From the NCBI GenBank assembly GCA_029260655.1, contig JAJDCU010000021.1, forward strand, positions 1-64,000: a stretch of DNA of 64,000 nucleotides, in the 5' to 3' direction. Numbering within the stretch: position 1 is the first letter of the stretch; each line of letters opens with the position of its first letter. Positions 15,950 through 24,978 of the stretch are shown piece by piece. The stretch comes from Phycisphaeraceae bacterium. Its GTDB lineage: Bacteria; Planctomycetota; Phycisphaerae; Phycisphaerales; Phycisphaeraceae. A program made the position numbers and the translations under genes. The notes under the pieces were generated by a model. That model was not told the DNA's origin and made no database searches. It worked only from the letters and a program-made list of their open reading frames with translations.

Positions 15950-18900
15950 ATGGCAGAGAATAAAGGCATTCCAGTCCAGCCCGTCGACAAACCGATTATC
16001 TGCGCGCCATATATCGAGCCAGATGATCACTGGCTGTACGACCGCGAAACGGGCATTGCTAATCGGGCGGGGTTCCGGCGTCCGGCGGGTTACTGGTACA
16101 AGACAGACAAGGTGGGTGAGTCTCAACAGCGTTTGTTTTTAGAAGAGGAACGCGACGACCTAGTGCTGGTGAACCGGCTACGTGAGGATGTACGCCGTTG
16201 GCGTGAAGCGGACTACCGAGGTGCAACAAACGTCACCAAGGACCTGTTGCGCTATTGGACACGGGAAGACCGATTCCGTCGACTGTTTTTCTGCCAACGA
16301 GAAGCGGTCGAGACGATCATCTATTTAGCAGAGCTTCGTTTCCCCGATCTGAAGCGGCGAGGTCGCTCAAAGACTGGGTTCGAGAATTTCAAGGTAGGTG
16401 ACAATGACCTGCGGAATATGCTCAAGGGCGATAAGCCTGGCTTTGACCTTTCACAAACAACGGTGTATCCGACCCTGACGGACTTGCCGTACGACGACGG
16501 GCTTATCCCACTAAATCGGATGGGCTGCAAGATGGCGACTGGCGCGGGCAAGACGGTCGTTATGGCGATGTTAATCTCCTGGGCGTTCTGCAACCGCGCC
16601 CGGAATCCACTAAGCACTGAATATCCAAATGCTGTGCTAGTGTGTTGTCCAAATATTACGGTTAGGGAACGCCTGCAGGTGCTTCGTCCCGAAGTAGAGG
16701 GTAATTATTTTGATGACTTCGACATACTCCCGCCGAAGTACCGGCCACTGCTCAACACTGGCAAGGTGCTGGTGACGAACTGGCACGCATTTGCGCAGCC
16801 AGACCGTGAGGGACAAGACGGCTACACAGGCGTGAGGAATCGTGGGCCTGAGACGGCTGAAGATGTGGCACGTCGTGTGCTTGGTGAGATGTTCGACCGT
16901 GCGCCGATCATGGTACTCAACGATGAGGGGCACCACTGCTGGCGTCCGGCACCCGCTGAAGAAAAGCTGGAAGCCCAGGAGCGTCAGGAACTGGAGGAAG
17001 AAAAGCGGGAGGCCACCGTCTGGGTCGAGGGGCTAGACAGGATCAACAATGCCGCAGGACCGGAGAAGCGTGGCATCTCATTGTGCATCGACTTGTCAGC
17101 TACACCCTTCTACATTAAGGGCAGCGGACATCCTGAAGGGCGGCCGTTCCCCTGGTTGGTTAGCGACTTTGGCCTCGTAGACGCGATCGAATGCGGGATC
17201 ACCAAGATTCCACGGTTGCCCGTGCAAGATACAACCGGACGACCGGAGCCAAAATACTTCAAGCTGTGGGAAGCAATTCGCGATGAGCTACAGCCCGCGG
17301 AATTTCTGCCCGGTCGGGCGAAGAAGCCAAAACCCGAGGTCATTTGGAGGGACGCAGAAGACGCACTACAGCAGCTCGCCGGCCAGTGGGTCGAGCGTTT
17401 CAAGTATCTGCATGATGCCAAGCCCGGCGAAGAACATATTCCGCCGGTACTGATCGTGGTATGTGATAACACGGACATAGCTGAGGTCTTCTACCGCAAT
17501 ATCAGTGGTGAGCGCGAAGAAGAGGTGGTCTCAGAGGAAGATATTGTGGAGGCGTCAGGCAAGACACAGAAAGGCCGGCGTCGAGGGAAAGGAAAGAGTG
17601 AGACGCAGACCACTTATGGCGAAGGGCTGGTTCAGGCGCAGTATTTTTCCAATCGACCCAGCGAGTCGAAGCGAACGATTCGGATTGATTCGAAGCTGCT
17701 TGCTCAGGCCGAAACGGATGGCCTAACCGGTTCGCGAGCGGATGCAGCGGAGCAACTTCGAAGGGTGGTGGCAACAGTAGGCAAACCCGGCTCGCCCGGA
17801 GAGCACGTCCGTTGCGTTGTCTCGGTTGCTATGCTGACTGAGGGCTGGGATGCGAACAACGTCACGCACATCCTTGGACTTCGTGCTTTCGGCAGCCAGT
17901 TGCTCTGCGAACAGGTAGTGGGTCGTGGCTTACGTCGCATGGACTACACCCCGGATCCGGAGACGGGGCTGCTAACGGAGGAATATGTGGATGTCTATGG
18001 CATCCCGTTCTCGGTGATCCCATTCAAGGGCAGAACATCGAAACAATCAGCACCTGAAGACAAGCCCAAGCACCACATTAGAGCAATGGATGAGCGGGTG
18101 GGGATGGAGATGCGGTTCCCGGTCGTAGAAGGCTATGCGTTTGCTCTACGCAAAGGAGCGATCCAATGCGATGTCGATTCGATGGAGCCATTGATCATAG
18201 AACCGAACCGTACACCAACGGCTACGTTCGTAATGCCAACGGTAGGTTATCAGGAAGGATCACCGTCCGAGCACGGCGGTCGCTTCCTCTTCGAGGAGCA
18301 GAACCGAGATACTTACTATCAGCAGACTCACCCACAGGCTATCCAGTTCCAGATCACTCGGATGATCGTGGATAGGCTCGCCACACATGCTGATCTTGAA
18401 CGAGATGCAAAACGAAGAGTTTTGCGATTACAGTCACGACATCAACTCTTCCCGCAGGTACTTGCGTTCGTTCGAGACTACGTGAATAAGAAGATCGATT
18501 TCCAAGATTGTCATCCTTGCGAGCTTGGACTTAGCAAGTATGTACAGCGCCTTGTTGAACGTTTCGGAGACGCGATTGAACCTGATGCAAGCGAGGGAGA
18601 AACACCCATTTTGCCGGTATTGAATTCCCACACGGCGATCGGCACAACATCTGACGTCAACTTTAAAACTACTCGCCCGTGTCATATGACAGAGAAGAGT
18701 CACATCAATCAGGTTGTTCTCGACACACAGACATGGGAAAAATCTGCCGCTTTCCGTCTTGAGCAATCATGTGATGTGCTGTTCTACGCCAGAAATGATC
18801 ACATGGGTCTAGTTATACCCTACGAATATCAAGGTGTTGATCACAGCTATGAACCTGACTTCCTGGTCCGCCTGACTACCGGTATCACACTGCTGCTAGA

Positions 18901-19087
18901 GATTAAGGGTTATGAGGACGATCAGACTCGTGCGAAGCACGGTGCTGCGAGACGTTGGGTAGCTGCTACAAATAACTGGGGGCAAATGGGACAATGGTAT
19001 TTTCATCCCTGCCGAAATCCACAACAGCTCGAACGCGAGCTGGCAAACATGCGGGAACGGGTCCGAAACCCTGTAGTAGCCGGGTAA
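15950..19087 (+). CDS. res: Type III-like restriction helicase-endonuclease (Res)
   Basis: 1045 residues. SF2 helicase: Walker A KMATGAGKT (Lys201), Walker B NDEGHH (Asp325-Glu326), motif III DLSATPFY, and motif VI QVVGRGLRRMDY preceded by MLTEGWDANNVTHI. A ~40-residue Lys/Glu-rich linker lies between the RecA lobes (about 515-550). The C-terminal PD-(D/E)XK endonuclease has YEPDFLVRL (Asp970) and LLLEIKGYE (Glu984, Lys986). All expected catalytic residues are present, so the enzyme looks active. Known type III Res proteins translocate or slide on DNA with Mod and cut beside the recognition site. It is the last gene of the operon, 11 nt after the DAC gene. Confidence 0.94.
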   Translation: MAENKGIPVQPVDKPIICAPYIEPDDHWLYDRETGIANRAGFRRPAGYWYKTDKVGESQQRLFLEEERDDLVLVNRLREDVRRWREADYRGATNVTKDLLRYWTREDRFRRLFFCQREAVETIIYLAELRFPDLKRRGRSKTGFENFKVGDNDLRNMLKGDKPGFDLSQTTVYPTLTDLPYDDGLIPLNRMGCKMATGAGKTVVMAMLISWAFCNRARNPLSTEYPNAVLVCCPNITVRERLQVLRPEVEGNYFDDFDILPPKYRPLLNTGKVLVTNWHAFAQPDREGQDGYTGVRNRGPETAEDVARRVLGEMFDRAPIMVLNDEGHHCWRPAPAEEKLEAQERQELEEEKREATVWVEGLDRINNAAGPEKRGISLCIDLSATPFYIKGSGHPEGRPFPWLVSDFGLVDAIECGITKIPRLPVQDTTGRPEPKYFKLWEAIRDELQPAEFLPGRAKKPKPEVIWRDAEDALQQLAGQWVERFKYLHDAKPGEEHIPPVLIVVCDNTDIAEVFYRNISGEREEEVVSEEDIVEASGKTQKGRRRGKGKSETQTTYGEGLVQAQYFSNRPSESKRTIRIDSKLLAQAETDGLTGSRADAAEQLRRVVATVGKPGSPGEHVRCVVSVAMLTEGWDANNVTHILGLRAFGSQLLCEQVVGRGLRRMDYTPDPETGLLTEEYVDVYGIPFSVIPFKGRTSKQSAPEDKPKHHIRAMDERVGMEMRFPVVEGYAFALRKGAIQCDVDSMEPLIIEPNRTPTATFVMPTVGYQEGSPSEHGGRFLFEEQNRDTYYQQTHPQAIQFQITRMIVDRLATHADLERDAKRRVLRLQSRHQLFPQVLAFVRDYVNKKIDFQDCHPCELGLSKYVQRLVERFGDAIEPDASEGETPILPVLNSHTAIGTTSDVNFKTTRPCHMTEKSHINQVVLDTQTWEKSAAFRLEQSCDVLFYARNDHMGLVIPYEYQGVDHSYEPDFLVRLTTGITLLLEIKGYEDDQTRAKHGAARRWVAATNNWGQMGQWYFHPCRNPQQLERELANMRERVRNPVVAG

Positions 19088-19147
19088 TTGTTAGCCTATG
19101 GCCGAATCTAGTAGGTTATTGCACAGTAGTAGAGAAGTTATGAAACT

Positions 19148-19266
19148 TGGTTGTAAAGGCTCTGGGAGGCCAGGCTCGGACGGTTGATCACCCCCTCGTA
19201 AGCCCTTAAACTACAAGCGTTAGCAACACACCCCGCGGGTGTAACTCAATGGTAGAGTGTCAGCCT
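19148..19266 (+). repeat. Left copy of a ~119-bp direct repeat (motif copy 3, promoter and tRNA-Gly 5' part)
   Basis: It matches 25695-25812 at roughly four-fifths of positions by eye, and exactly over the tRNA-derived end except for one base before it. It contains TGGTTGTAAAG, a TTGATC-17-TAAACT promoter-like pair (19184-19212) and the first 32 nt of tRNA-Gly. It forms the left boundary of module C. The divergence of the copies suggests an old event. Confidence 0.8.
19235..19266 (+). pseudogene. Truncated tRNA-Gly (5' 32 nt)
   Basis: It is identical to the intact tRNA-Gly at 25781 through the acceptor 5' strand, D-arm and first anticodon-stem strand (to CAGCCT), then diverges before the anticodon. 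No T-arm or acceptor 3' strand follows. The break is followed by TGACACTC (19274-19281), which pairs perfectly with GAGTGTCA (19255-19262). Confidence 0.85.
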
Positions 19267-19329
19267 AACAGGATGACACTCAGCTTGCCGATGGAGTGTG
19301 TGTTGGGTGTACCGTGACCCTAATATGAC

Positions 19330-19743
19330 ATGGATAACCTTGCACCGGCACAACGACGCGCAACGATGACCGCCATCCGGTCTCGCGACACGAAACCGGA
19401 GCTTGTCGTTCGGCGTATTACCCACCGACTAGGCTACCGCTTTCGCCTCCACCGAAGCGACTTACCCGGCCAACCCGACCTGACATTCCCAGGGCGTCGT
19501 AAAATCATATTTGTACACGGATGTTTCTGGCATCGTCATCGCTGCAAAGCCGGCCGGTCAATGCCAAAATGCCGCACAGAATTTTGGAAACAGAAGTTCG
19601 ACAATAACGTCGCCCGAGATAAGATCAATTTGCGTCGTTTACGGCGGCAAGGCTGGAAAGTATTAGTTGTCTGGGAGTGTCAAACTAAACTCGCAGATTC
19701 GCCGAGGTTGGAGCAACGACTTAGTGACTTTCTTGTCTCCTAA
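19330..19743 (+). CDS. vsr: Very short patch repair endonuclease (Vsr)
   Basis: 137 residues, normal length for the family. Motifs: RSRDTKPELVVRR near the N-terminus, then GQPDLTFPGRRKIIFVHGCFWH with the catalytic Asp and the zinc/active-site His, and the Cys residues (HRC, PKC) of the structural zinc site. Vsr nicks DNA 5' of T in T:G mismatches that arise when 5-methylcytosine deaminates, and it usually accompanies a C5-cytosine methyltransferase. Such a gene lies in the same module, on the other strand. The start has no clear ribosome site. The duplicated tRNA-Gly promoter about 120 nt upstream could drive it. The gene converges on the helicase (21-nt gap). Confidence 0.93.
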   Translation: MDNLAPAQRRATMTAIRSRDTKPELVVRRITHRLGYRFRLHRSDLPGQPDLTFPGRRKIIFVHGCFWHRHRCKAGRSMPKCRTEFWKQKFDNNVARDKINLRRLRRQGWKVLVVWECQTKLADSPRLEQRLSDFLVS

Positions 19744-19764
19744 GGTCGTTTCATACACACCATA

Positions 19765-22700
19765 TTACTTAAGACCTCTGGCCTTCCTGGCGTCCGGCCT
19801 ACTGCAGATACTGAGGAAGTCGCACTCCTGACACCGACTTTCTTTTTCGCGATCCTTTGCTTTAGCAATTGGGCCTGCTTGAAACTTTCGATCTCGAATA
19901 TTCGCAGCCAAGGTGATCACTTTCTTACGCGCTTGGTCAACAGCGGCGTCGTTTAGATCAACGTCCAATTCGCTGCCCCCCTCATCTAGGTATCTAACCA
20001 GACCGCGTTCTGGCTCGTACTCTAATTCCTTCTTTGCCGCCATGGCATAAATGCTCACTTGTAGCCGCATCCCCTCTTCATCTAACTTGGAACTTACATC
20101 TGACTCCTTGTGTCCTGACTTGAAATCGACTAATGTCACGCGAGGTGGATCATCCAGGCGAATGACATCTATTGCGCCAGATATCAATATTTGCTCCTCT
20201 TCAATAAGGCTTTCAAATGCCTTTTCCGGCTCGAACGCGAGAGTGTCTAACTCAGATGCATATCGCCTCACATAATCTGCAATAATGCGCTTCGCCTTCT
20301 TTTGCATGTTCTCCAAAGGCTCGCCTGTTGTGTAGCGAAGATACATGAGTCCGCGCTGAATCAGAGCGTCTAGTGCTGCATTGAGGGCCTTGGGGTCTCC
20401 AGCTAACTTGGCCCAATCTTTTGGATCCGTGTGGATCGCTCTCATGATGTTGTGAACGCCGCGACCGTAACCGAATGCCTGATCTATAGTTGGGGTGAAA
20501 CCAAGTACCTTACGTAGATAGAAGTCATGTGGGCACTCAAGGTAGTAGCGAAGATCTGAAAACGACGTTACGAGACGTATATCCTTTCGGTATACCGTCT
20601 TTAAGTGCCTGATCTTGCCGGGCACCTCAGCTGGTTTGCGTCGAACAGCAAGTCCAGACGCAGACGCCATAGCCGAGACTTCACGAAAGAACCTAGATAC
20701 TTGAGCGCTGCCATGTGAGACAAATAGATACCTTTCGGCGCGCGTCAGAGCCACATACATAAGACGACGCTCATCGTCGTAGTTGTCATTATCGGAAAGA
20801 GTACTAGGGGTGATAGTCTTAAGGATCTTCCCGTCAAATGGCAACGTCGGTGTTGTCCGCGCTCGATTACTTGGGAATCGTCTCGCAGATACATCCGCTA
20901 AGAACACCGCCGCAAACTCCAATCCTTTAACACCGTGTATGGTACTAATCGTTACAGCATCAGGCGGCACTAAGAATGGCGCTTCGGCACTTCGTGCGTT
21001 TGACGTGCCCCATAGAGCAAGAGCAATTAATTGGTATTTGAAATCACTGGGGCTATTCCATCCAGGAGCCTCAATTCCCTTGACCAAAGTGCTTAGTTGT
21101 CCTAAATGAAATAGTGCGGCTTCTGTGCGTGAATCACTCATGCCCCAGTCGGCCACGCCGGCTTCCTCTAAGATTAAGTGGTAAAGAGTCTGTGGAAATA
21201 CCCGGCGAATCGGTTTTGTCTTCATGACCCATTTCGCGAGCTCAGCACATTTCAATTTCTTTCGGTCGGATGCGCGTATTACTGTTCCACTCAAGCGATC
21301 TTGTATGAGCTTGGAAGCTAACAACATCCTTGTGTTTAAGTCGTCCGCGACCGCTATACCATCCGCCTTGAGCATCCTGACGGCCGCCGTTATGACTGCC
21401 TTAGTGGTTGGCTTGCACCTAAGAGTTGTGTTGATCCTACCTGGCAGACTCGTAGGCTGCGGACCACCCCAGAACTCTTCAATGCCTGCGGATCGTGCAA
21501 ACGCAGCCAGAAATAGTAGAACTTCGGGCTGCGAGAATAGATCCGGACCAGCGCGGACTACTGCAGGAATTCCGGCCTTCTGAAGAGATTTCATATACAG
21601 ACGTGCATCAGTGGAGCTTCTCAGGAGTACCGCAATATCGCCATACGCAATACCGCGTTCGACGTCCGCAGTGTCATGGAATGCACCTCTTCGCTTTGAT
21701 GCATTGACGAGGTGGTTAATACTCTCTGCAATCCACTTGGCCTCTCCTGACCGAGTCGTGAACTGCATAACCGCAGTATGTGATTGCTCTTCATCGAGTC
21801 GGCGTTTGTTACCATGCTCCATATCTGGGTTAGTGAGACCTGGAATTGCCCCGATAGTCTGAGACCACTTGTTCGCTAGCGTAATGATCTTTGGAGTTGA
21901 GCGATAGTTGAACGTGAGGTCTCTCACATCTGAGTCATGCGCCTTTCTCATGGATTCAGCTAAACGAGCCATCAATTCGACGCGGCTCCCTCGGAAGCGA
22001 TAGATCCCTTGACGATGATCCCCGACCGCCGTAAGACTTCCAGACGATCCGACTAAAAGGCTAATCAATCGCTCCTGTACGGGGTTTATATCCTGCACCT
22101 CGTCGACGACGATGCGACTATACCTGCTATTCAAGCTAACAAGACTTGCCTTGTCTTTCTCAAGAAGTCGAACGAGCTCGCTCTGTGACGTGCTAAAATC
22201 CAAGAACCTTCTACATCGAAGATATGCGTAAAGACGAGCAGCTGAAGTTGCAAATGACTTGGCAAGATCGTCGATGCCTACCTTAGTCTTTAACCTCGCC
22301 TCCTTACACCATTCTTTCTCTTCTTCAAGTCGATAAGGCGGATCATCAGAGGGAAGCTTGACATCGAGCTCACAATACTCATTGAGAAGATCATAGGCTT
22401 TCAAGAATGTGATTAGAGACGCATGTTGACCTAGCCCGAGTTCTGTTTGAAATCCCCGTAAACCCAAAATTGGATTGTACCCCCGTTGAACGAGTGCCAA
22501 TCGTGCTCCCTCATCCAGAATGTCGTAATTGTGATATGCATCGGGGCGCAGTTCTCTTAGCATCTGTAGGCAAAAACCGTGTATGGTGCCTACATACATG
22601 CCGCCCAAAGTAACGTCTTCATCACTAGGCGTGACAGCCACAAGATGCCGCCTGATTCTGAATTTCATCTCCTCCGCTGCGCGCTCTGTAAACGTAAACG

Positions 22701-22887
22701 CCACAACCTTAGATCGGTCGATATCTTCGACGCCAACCCACCACGCGATTCGGCGTGCCATCACTTCAGTCTTTCCAGAGCCAGCACCTGCTATGACTAA
22801 TAACCGACGTAGATCTGCTTGAACAATTCCACGCTGCTTATCATTTAATCCATCGAGTAACTGCGTCTTCAGCTTTGATCGCGCCAT
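19765..22887 (-). CDS. UvrD/AddA-like helicase with C-terminal RecB/Cas4-type nuclease
   Basis: 1040 residues from the ATG at 22887 (GGGA 8 nt upstream); an ATG at 22923, inside the methyltransferase gene, is the alternative. SF1A helicase: Walker A AGAGSGKT (Lys39), motif Ia AFTFTERAAEE, Walker B VVDEVQD (262-266), GDHRQGIYRFRG, TIHGVKGLEF and LMYVALTRAER. The C-terminal PD-(D/E)XK nuclease shows TLVDFKSGHKE, followed by the cysteines of an iron-sulphur-type cluster (SRCQECDFLSIC; the first Cys lies far upstream or is missing). The layout is that of one-piece AddA/RecB-like enzymes and of several phage-defence helicase-nucleases. It probably processes or degrades DNA ends in concert with the methyltransferase-marked self/non-self state; this link is inferred from the overlapping operon. 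Confidence 0.88.
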   Translation of the reverse strand: MARSKLKTQLLDGLNDKQRGIVQADLRRLLVIAGAGSGKTEVMARRIAWWVGVEDIDRSKVVAFTFTERAAEEMKFRIRRHLVAVTPSDEDVTLGGMYVGTIHGFCLQMLRELRPDAYHNYDILDEGARLALVQRGYNPILGLRGFQTELGLGQHASLITFLKAYDLLNEYCELDVKLPSDDPPYRLEEEKEWCKEARLKTKVGIDDLAKSFATSAARLYAYLRCRRFLDFSTSQSELVRLLEKDKASLVSLNSRYSRIVVDEVQDINPVQERLISLLVGSSGSLTAVGDHRQGIYRFRGSRVELMARLAESMRKAHDSDVRDLTFNYRSTPKIITLANKWSQTIGAIPGLTNPDMEHGNKRRLDEEQSHTAVMQFTTRSGEAKWIAESINHLVNASKRRGAFHDTADVERGIAYGDIAVLLRSSTDARLYMKSLQKAGIPAVVRAGPDLFSQPEVLLFLAAFARSAGIEEFWGGPQPTSLPGRINTTLRCKPTTKAVITAAVRMLKADGIAVADDLNTRMLLASKLIQDRLSGTVIRASDRKKLKCAELAKWVMKTKPIRRVFPQTLYHLILEEAGVADWGMSDSRTEAALFHLGQLSTLVKGIEAPGWNSPSDFKYQLIALALWGTSNARSAEAPFLVPPDAVTISTIHGVKGLEFAAVFLADVSARRFPSNRARTTPTLPFDGKILKTITPSTLSDNDNYDDERRLMYVALTRAERYLFVSHGSAQVSRFFREVSAMASASGLAVRRKPAEVPGKIRHLKTVYRKDIRLVTSFSDLRYYLECPHDFYLRKVLGFTPTIDQAFGYGRGVHNIMRAIHTDPKDWAKLAGDPKALNAALDALIQRGLMYLRYTTGEPLENMQKKAKRIIADYVRRYASELDTLAFEPEKAFESLIEEEQILISGAIDVIRLDDPPRVTLVDFKSGHKESDVSSKLDEEGMRLQVSIYAMAAKKELEYEPERGLVRYLDEGGSELDVDLNDAAVDQARKKVITLAANIRDRKFQAGPIAKAKDREKESRCQECDFLSICSRPDARKARGLK

Positions 22888-22903
22888 AATTGTTGTCCCG
22901 GAC

Positions 22904-23986
22904 TCATGAGATGAGGTGTTCATCTAAATGTGATCGAATGGCTTTCGCATGACTAATGGCAAATGCTGGAGGCAGAGCATTTCCAATCATCCTGGCAATA
23001 GGCTCCTTGCCGGTGTTCTCGAGAAAGCGGTATTTGCGTGGGAATGTCTGAAGTAGGCCAGCTTCACGCATTGTAATGGCGCGATTAGCGCTAGGATGGA
23101 GGAATCGCCCTTTCGACGGGTTGAAGCATCCGCCGGTTATAGTTGGCGATACTTTGTCCCACGCCATACGGCCATAGACATCTTTGAATCCATCACAGTC
23201 TCTGTGGCACCGCAACTGACGTCGTTTGCCAAGGGCGCTCCGACTACCACCGTCGCGGGGTATCGAAGCAATTAAACGACGAATCTTTAGCGATCTATTC
23301 TCTGGAAGGTCATGAAGATGATCACCGCTCTTCCCTGCTAGTGGCAGGCCGCCGATCGCATCCCTTACAGTTGAAATGCGCTGGTTAGGAATAGGAAGTC
23401 GAGGCTTATCAAAAACACTGGCAAACAACACGAGCCTTCGCCGTCGTTGAGGCACACCAAAGCCTGCAACATCAACTATACTCCATGACATGCGGTATTT
23501 CAGGCGTGTAAGGTGATTTTGGAACCGGCGGAATCTATTATCCTGAGCGAGCCCAGGAACATTCTCCATCATCACAGTCTTAGGACGCAATGCCTCAATA
23601 AAGCGAAGGAAATCGAAAATCAAATCGTTACGATTGTCGATGACTCGGAACGAGCCGTTAAGTGTACGTACTTTCGAAAAACCCTGACACGGTGGGCATC
23701 CAGCTAGTAAGTCCAGCTCAAAAGGAGCGATCTCTTCAAACTCCATAAACTCATCACATTCGACATCCTCTATCGCATCATCCCAGATGCTTGTATCCCG
23801 ATGGTTAAGTGCGTAAGTAGCTGCTGCCTGTGGATCTTTTTCTATTGCCGCGAGGACGTTAAATCCTGCTCGCTGCAAACCCACAGATAAACCGCCGCAT
23901 CCGGCGAATAGATCAACCGCAGTGAATTGGCCCGGACCCGAGTGGCCTAGCCCCCAAGCCAAACTCGATTTGTGTCTTACACTCAT
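22904..23986 (-). CDS. dcm: DNA (cytosine-5) methyltransferase
   Basis: 360 residues, complete. Motif I VDLFAGCGGLSVG (24-36), motif IV with the catalytic Cys100 in GCPPCQGFSK, motif VI ENVPGL (141-146), motif VIII PQRRRRLVLFAS, and motifs IX-X near the end (REAGLLQTFP, IARMIGNALPPAFA). The target-recognition stretch between VIII and IX is short (~90 residues), so it recognises one short sequence. It is paired with Vsr and overlaps the helicase-nuclease, which makes it the protective half of the module. The start at 23986 is 57 nt from the divergent DUF3883 gene, so they share a regulatory region. Confidence 0.95.
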   Translation of the reverse strand: MSVRHKSSLAWGLGHSGPGQFTAVDLFAGCGGLSVGLQRAGFNVLAAIEKDPQAAATYALNHRDTSIWDDAIEDVECDEFMEFEEIAPFELDLLAGCPPCQGFSKVRTLNGSFRVIDNRNDLIFDFLRFIEALRPKTVMMENVPGLAQDNRFRRFQNHLTRLKYRMSWSIVDVAGFGVPQRRRRLVLFASVFDKPRLPIPNQRISTVRDAIGGLPLAGKSGDHLHDLPENRSLKIRRLIASIPRDGGSRSALGKRRQLRCHRDCDGFKDVYGRMAWDKVSPTITGGCFNPSKGRFLHPSANRAITMREAGLLQTFPRKYRFLENTGKEPIARMIGNALPPAFAISHAKAIRSHLDEHLIS

Positions 23987-24043
23987 AGCATGAAGACCTC
24001 AGATATTCGACCAACATGGTAGCATGTAGAAGCGAGGAACGCT

Positions 24044-24925
24044 ATGAGAGGTCAGACGAAAGCATGGTCTGAGAGGGAAGTTGGCCTAATTGTCGCTAAT
24101 CATATGTTTATGCTGGCCGCTGATATGCGTGGTGAGCCTGTAAACAAGTCTGAACAGCGTCGGATTCTCAAAATACAACTGGATAATCGATCTGATGGTT
24201 CGATCGAATTCAAGCATCAGAATCTTAGCGCAGCTCTCGTTAGCATGGGCCTCCCATACATCAAAGGCTACAAGCCTCGCTGTAATTACCAACACTTATT
24301 GTTGGATGAGGTAACCGACTACCTTGCCCAGCACCCCAACTACTTGAATGAGCTTGCCAAAGCACCAGTAGCTGATCCTCTACAGCCATCGCTAGACTCA
24401 GATATCCGCATCGAAGATGTTTTTGTACCTCCGCCTGACCTGATCGAATTTCCATCACAACCTCAGAAGCCCTGGTTAACTAAGCGGGTGGTCAAAATTG
24501 ACTTTGCCCGGCGCGATGCGAATAACCGCGGGCTTGGAAAACTCGGGGAGAAATTCGTTGTTGATGTGGAGAAACGCCGACTTACTGGTACTGGTCGCAG
24601 GGACTTGGCCAAGAAGATCGAGTGGGTTTCAGATTCGATTGGAGATGGTCTAGGTTACGACATCTTGTCATTCAATGAGACCGACGATTCGGAACGGTTG
24701 ATTGAGGTTAAGACTACAGGTCTCGGTAGATTTTTCCCCTTCTATGTCAGTAAAACAGAATTGCGGTGCTCCGAGGATATGTGCCACGCCTATCACCTGT
24801 ATAGGGTTTTTGAGTTCTCTTCATCACCCAAACTCTTCGTCTTGGAAGGAGCGCTATCTAAATCCTGCCACTTAGAGCCCACTCAATATCAAGCAAGAGC
24901 TGGACAGATGGGTACTGACGACTGA
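24044..24925 (+). CDS. DUF3883 (PD-(D/E)XK nuclease-like) protein, possible restriction enzyme
   Basis: 293 residues; ribosome site GAGGA before the ATG. The N-terminal ~110 residues (ARG-rich helices, SEREVGLIVANHMFML) resemble the recognition part of Dpn/ScoMcrA-type HTH or SRA-less specificity domains. The C-terminal DUF3883 domain runs from about residue 155: GLGKLGEKFVVDVEK, GDGLGYDILSFNE and RLIEVKTTG, giving the E...D...ExK active site. DUF3883 proteins are recurrent parts of defence and restriction systems. Here the protein is divergent from the C5-methyltransferase, and it is the best candidate for the cognate endonuclease. It could alternatively be a modification-dependent nuclease. 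Confidence 0.75.
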   Translation: MRGQTKAWSEREVGLIVANHMFMLAADMRGEPVNKSEQRRILKIQLDNRSDGSIEFKHQNLSAALVSMGLPYIKGYKPRCNYQHLLLDEVTDYLAQHPNYLNELAKAPVADPLQPSLDSDIRIEDVFVPPPDLIEFPSQPQKPWLTKRVVKIDFARRDANNRGLGKLGEKFVVDVEKRRLTGTGRRDLAKKIEWVSDSIGDGLGYDILSFNETDDSERLIEVKTTGLGRFFPFYVSKTELRCSEDMCHAYHLYRVFEFSSSPKLFVLEGALSKSCHLEPTQYQARAGQMGTDD

Positions 24926-24978
24926 CTCGGATACTGCCCCAAGAGACGCAATGGCAACTGAGACAGATAGGTGTAAGT

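Larger units (their letters stand above)
9583..19266. mobile_element. Module B: ParA-HTH pair plus mod-DAC-res operon
   Basis: A 9.6-kb block between motif copies 2 and 3. Two leftward genes (ParA fusion and partner) stand divergently from three rightward genes (Mod, DAC-domain protein, Res). There is no integrase of its own, so mobility would rely on module A's integrase or another in trans. Boundaries are inferred from the motif copies. Confidence 0.5.

Noticed and set aside
11440-19087. BREX or DISARM system
   Set aside because: No PglZ, BrxC, DrmA/B or phospholipase-D gene; the helicase has the Res-type C-terminal nuclease, which fits type III restriction.
19235-19310. Functional tRNA-Gly at the left repeat
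   Set aside because: The 3' half (anticodon onward, T-arm, acceptor strand) is missing.
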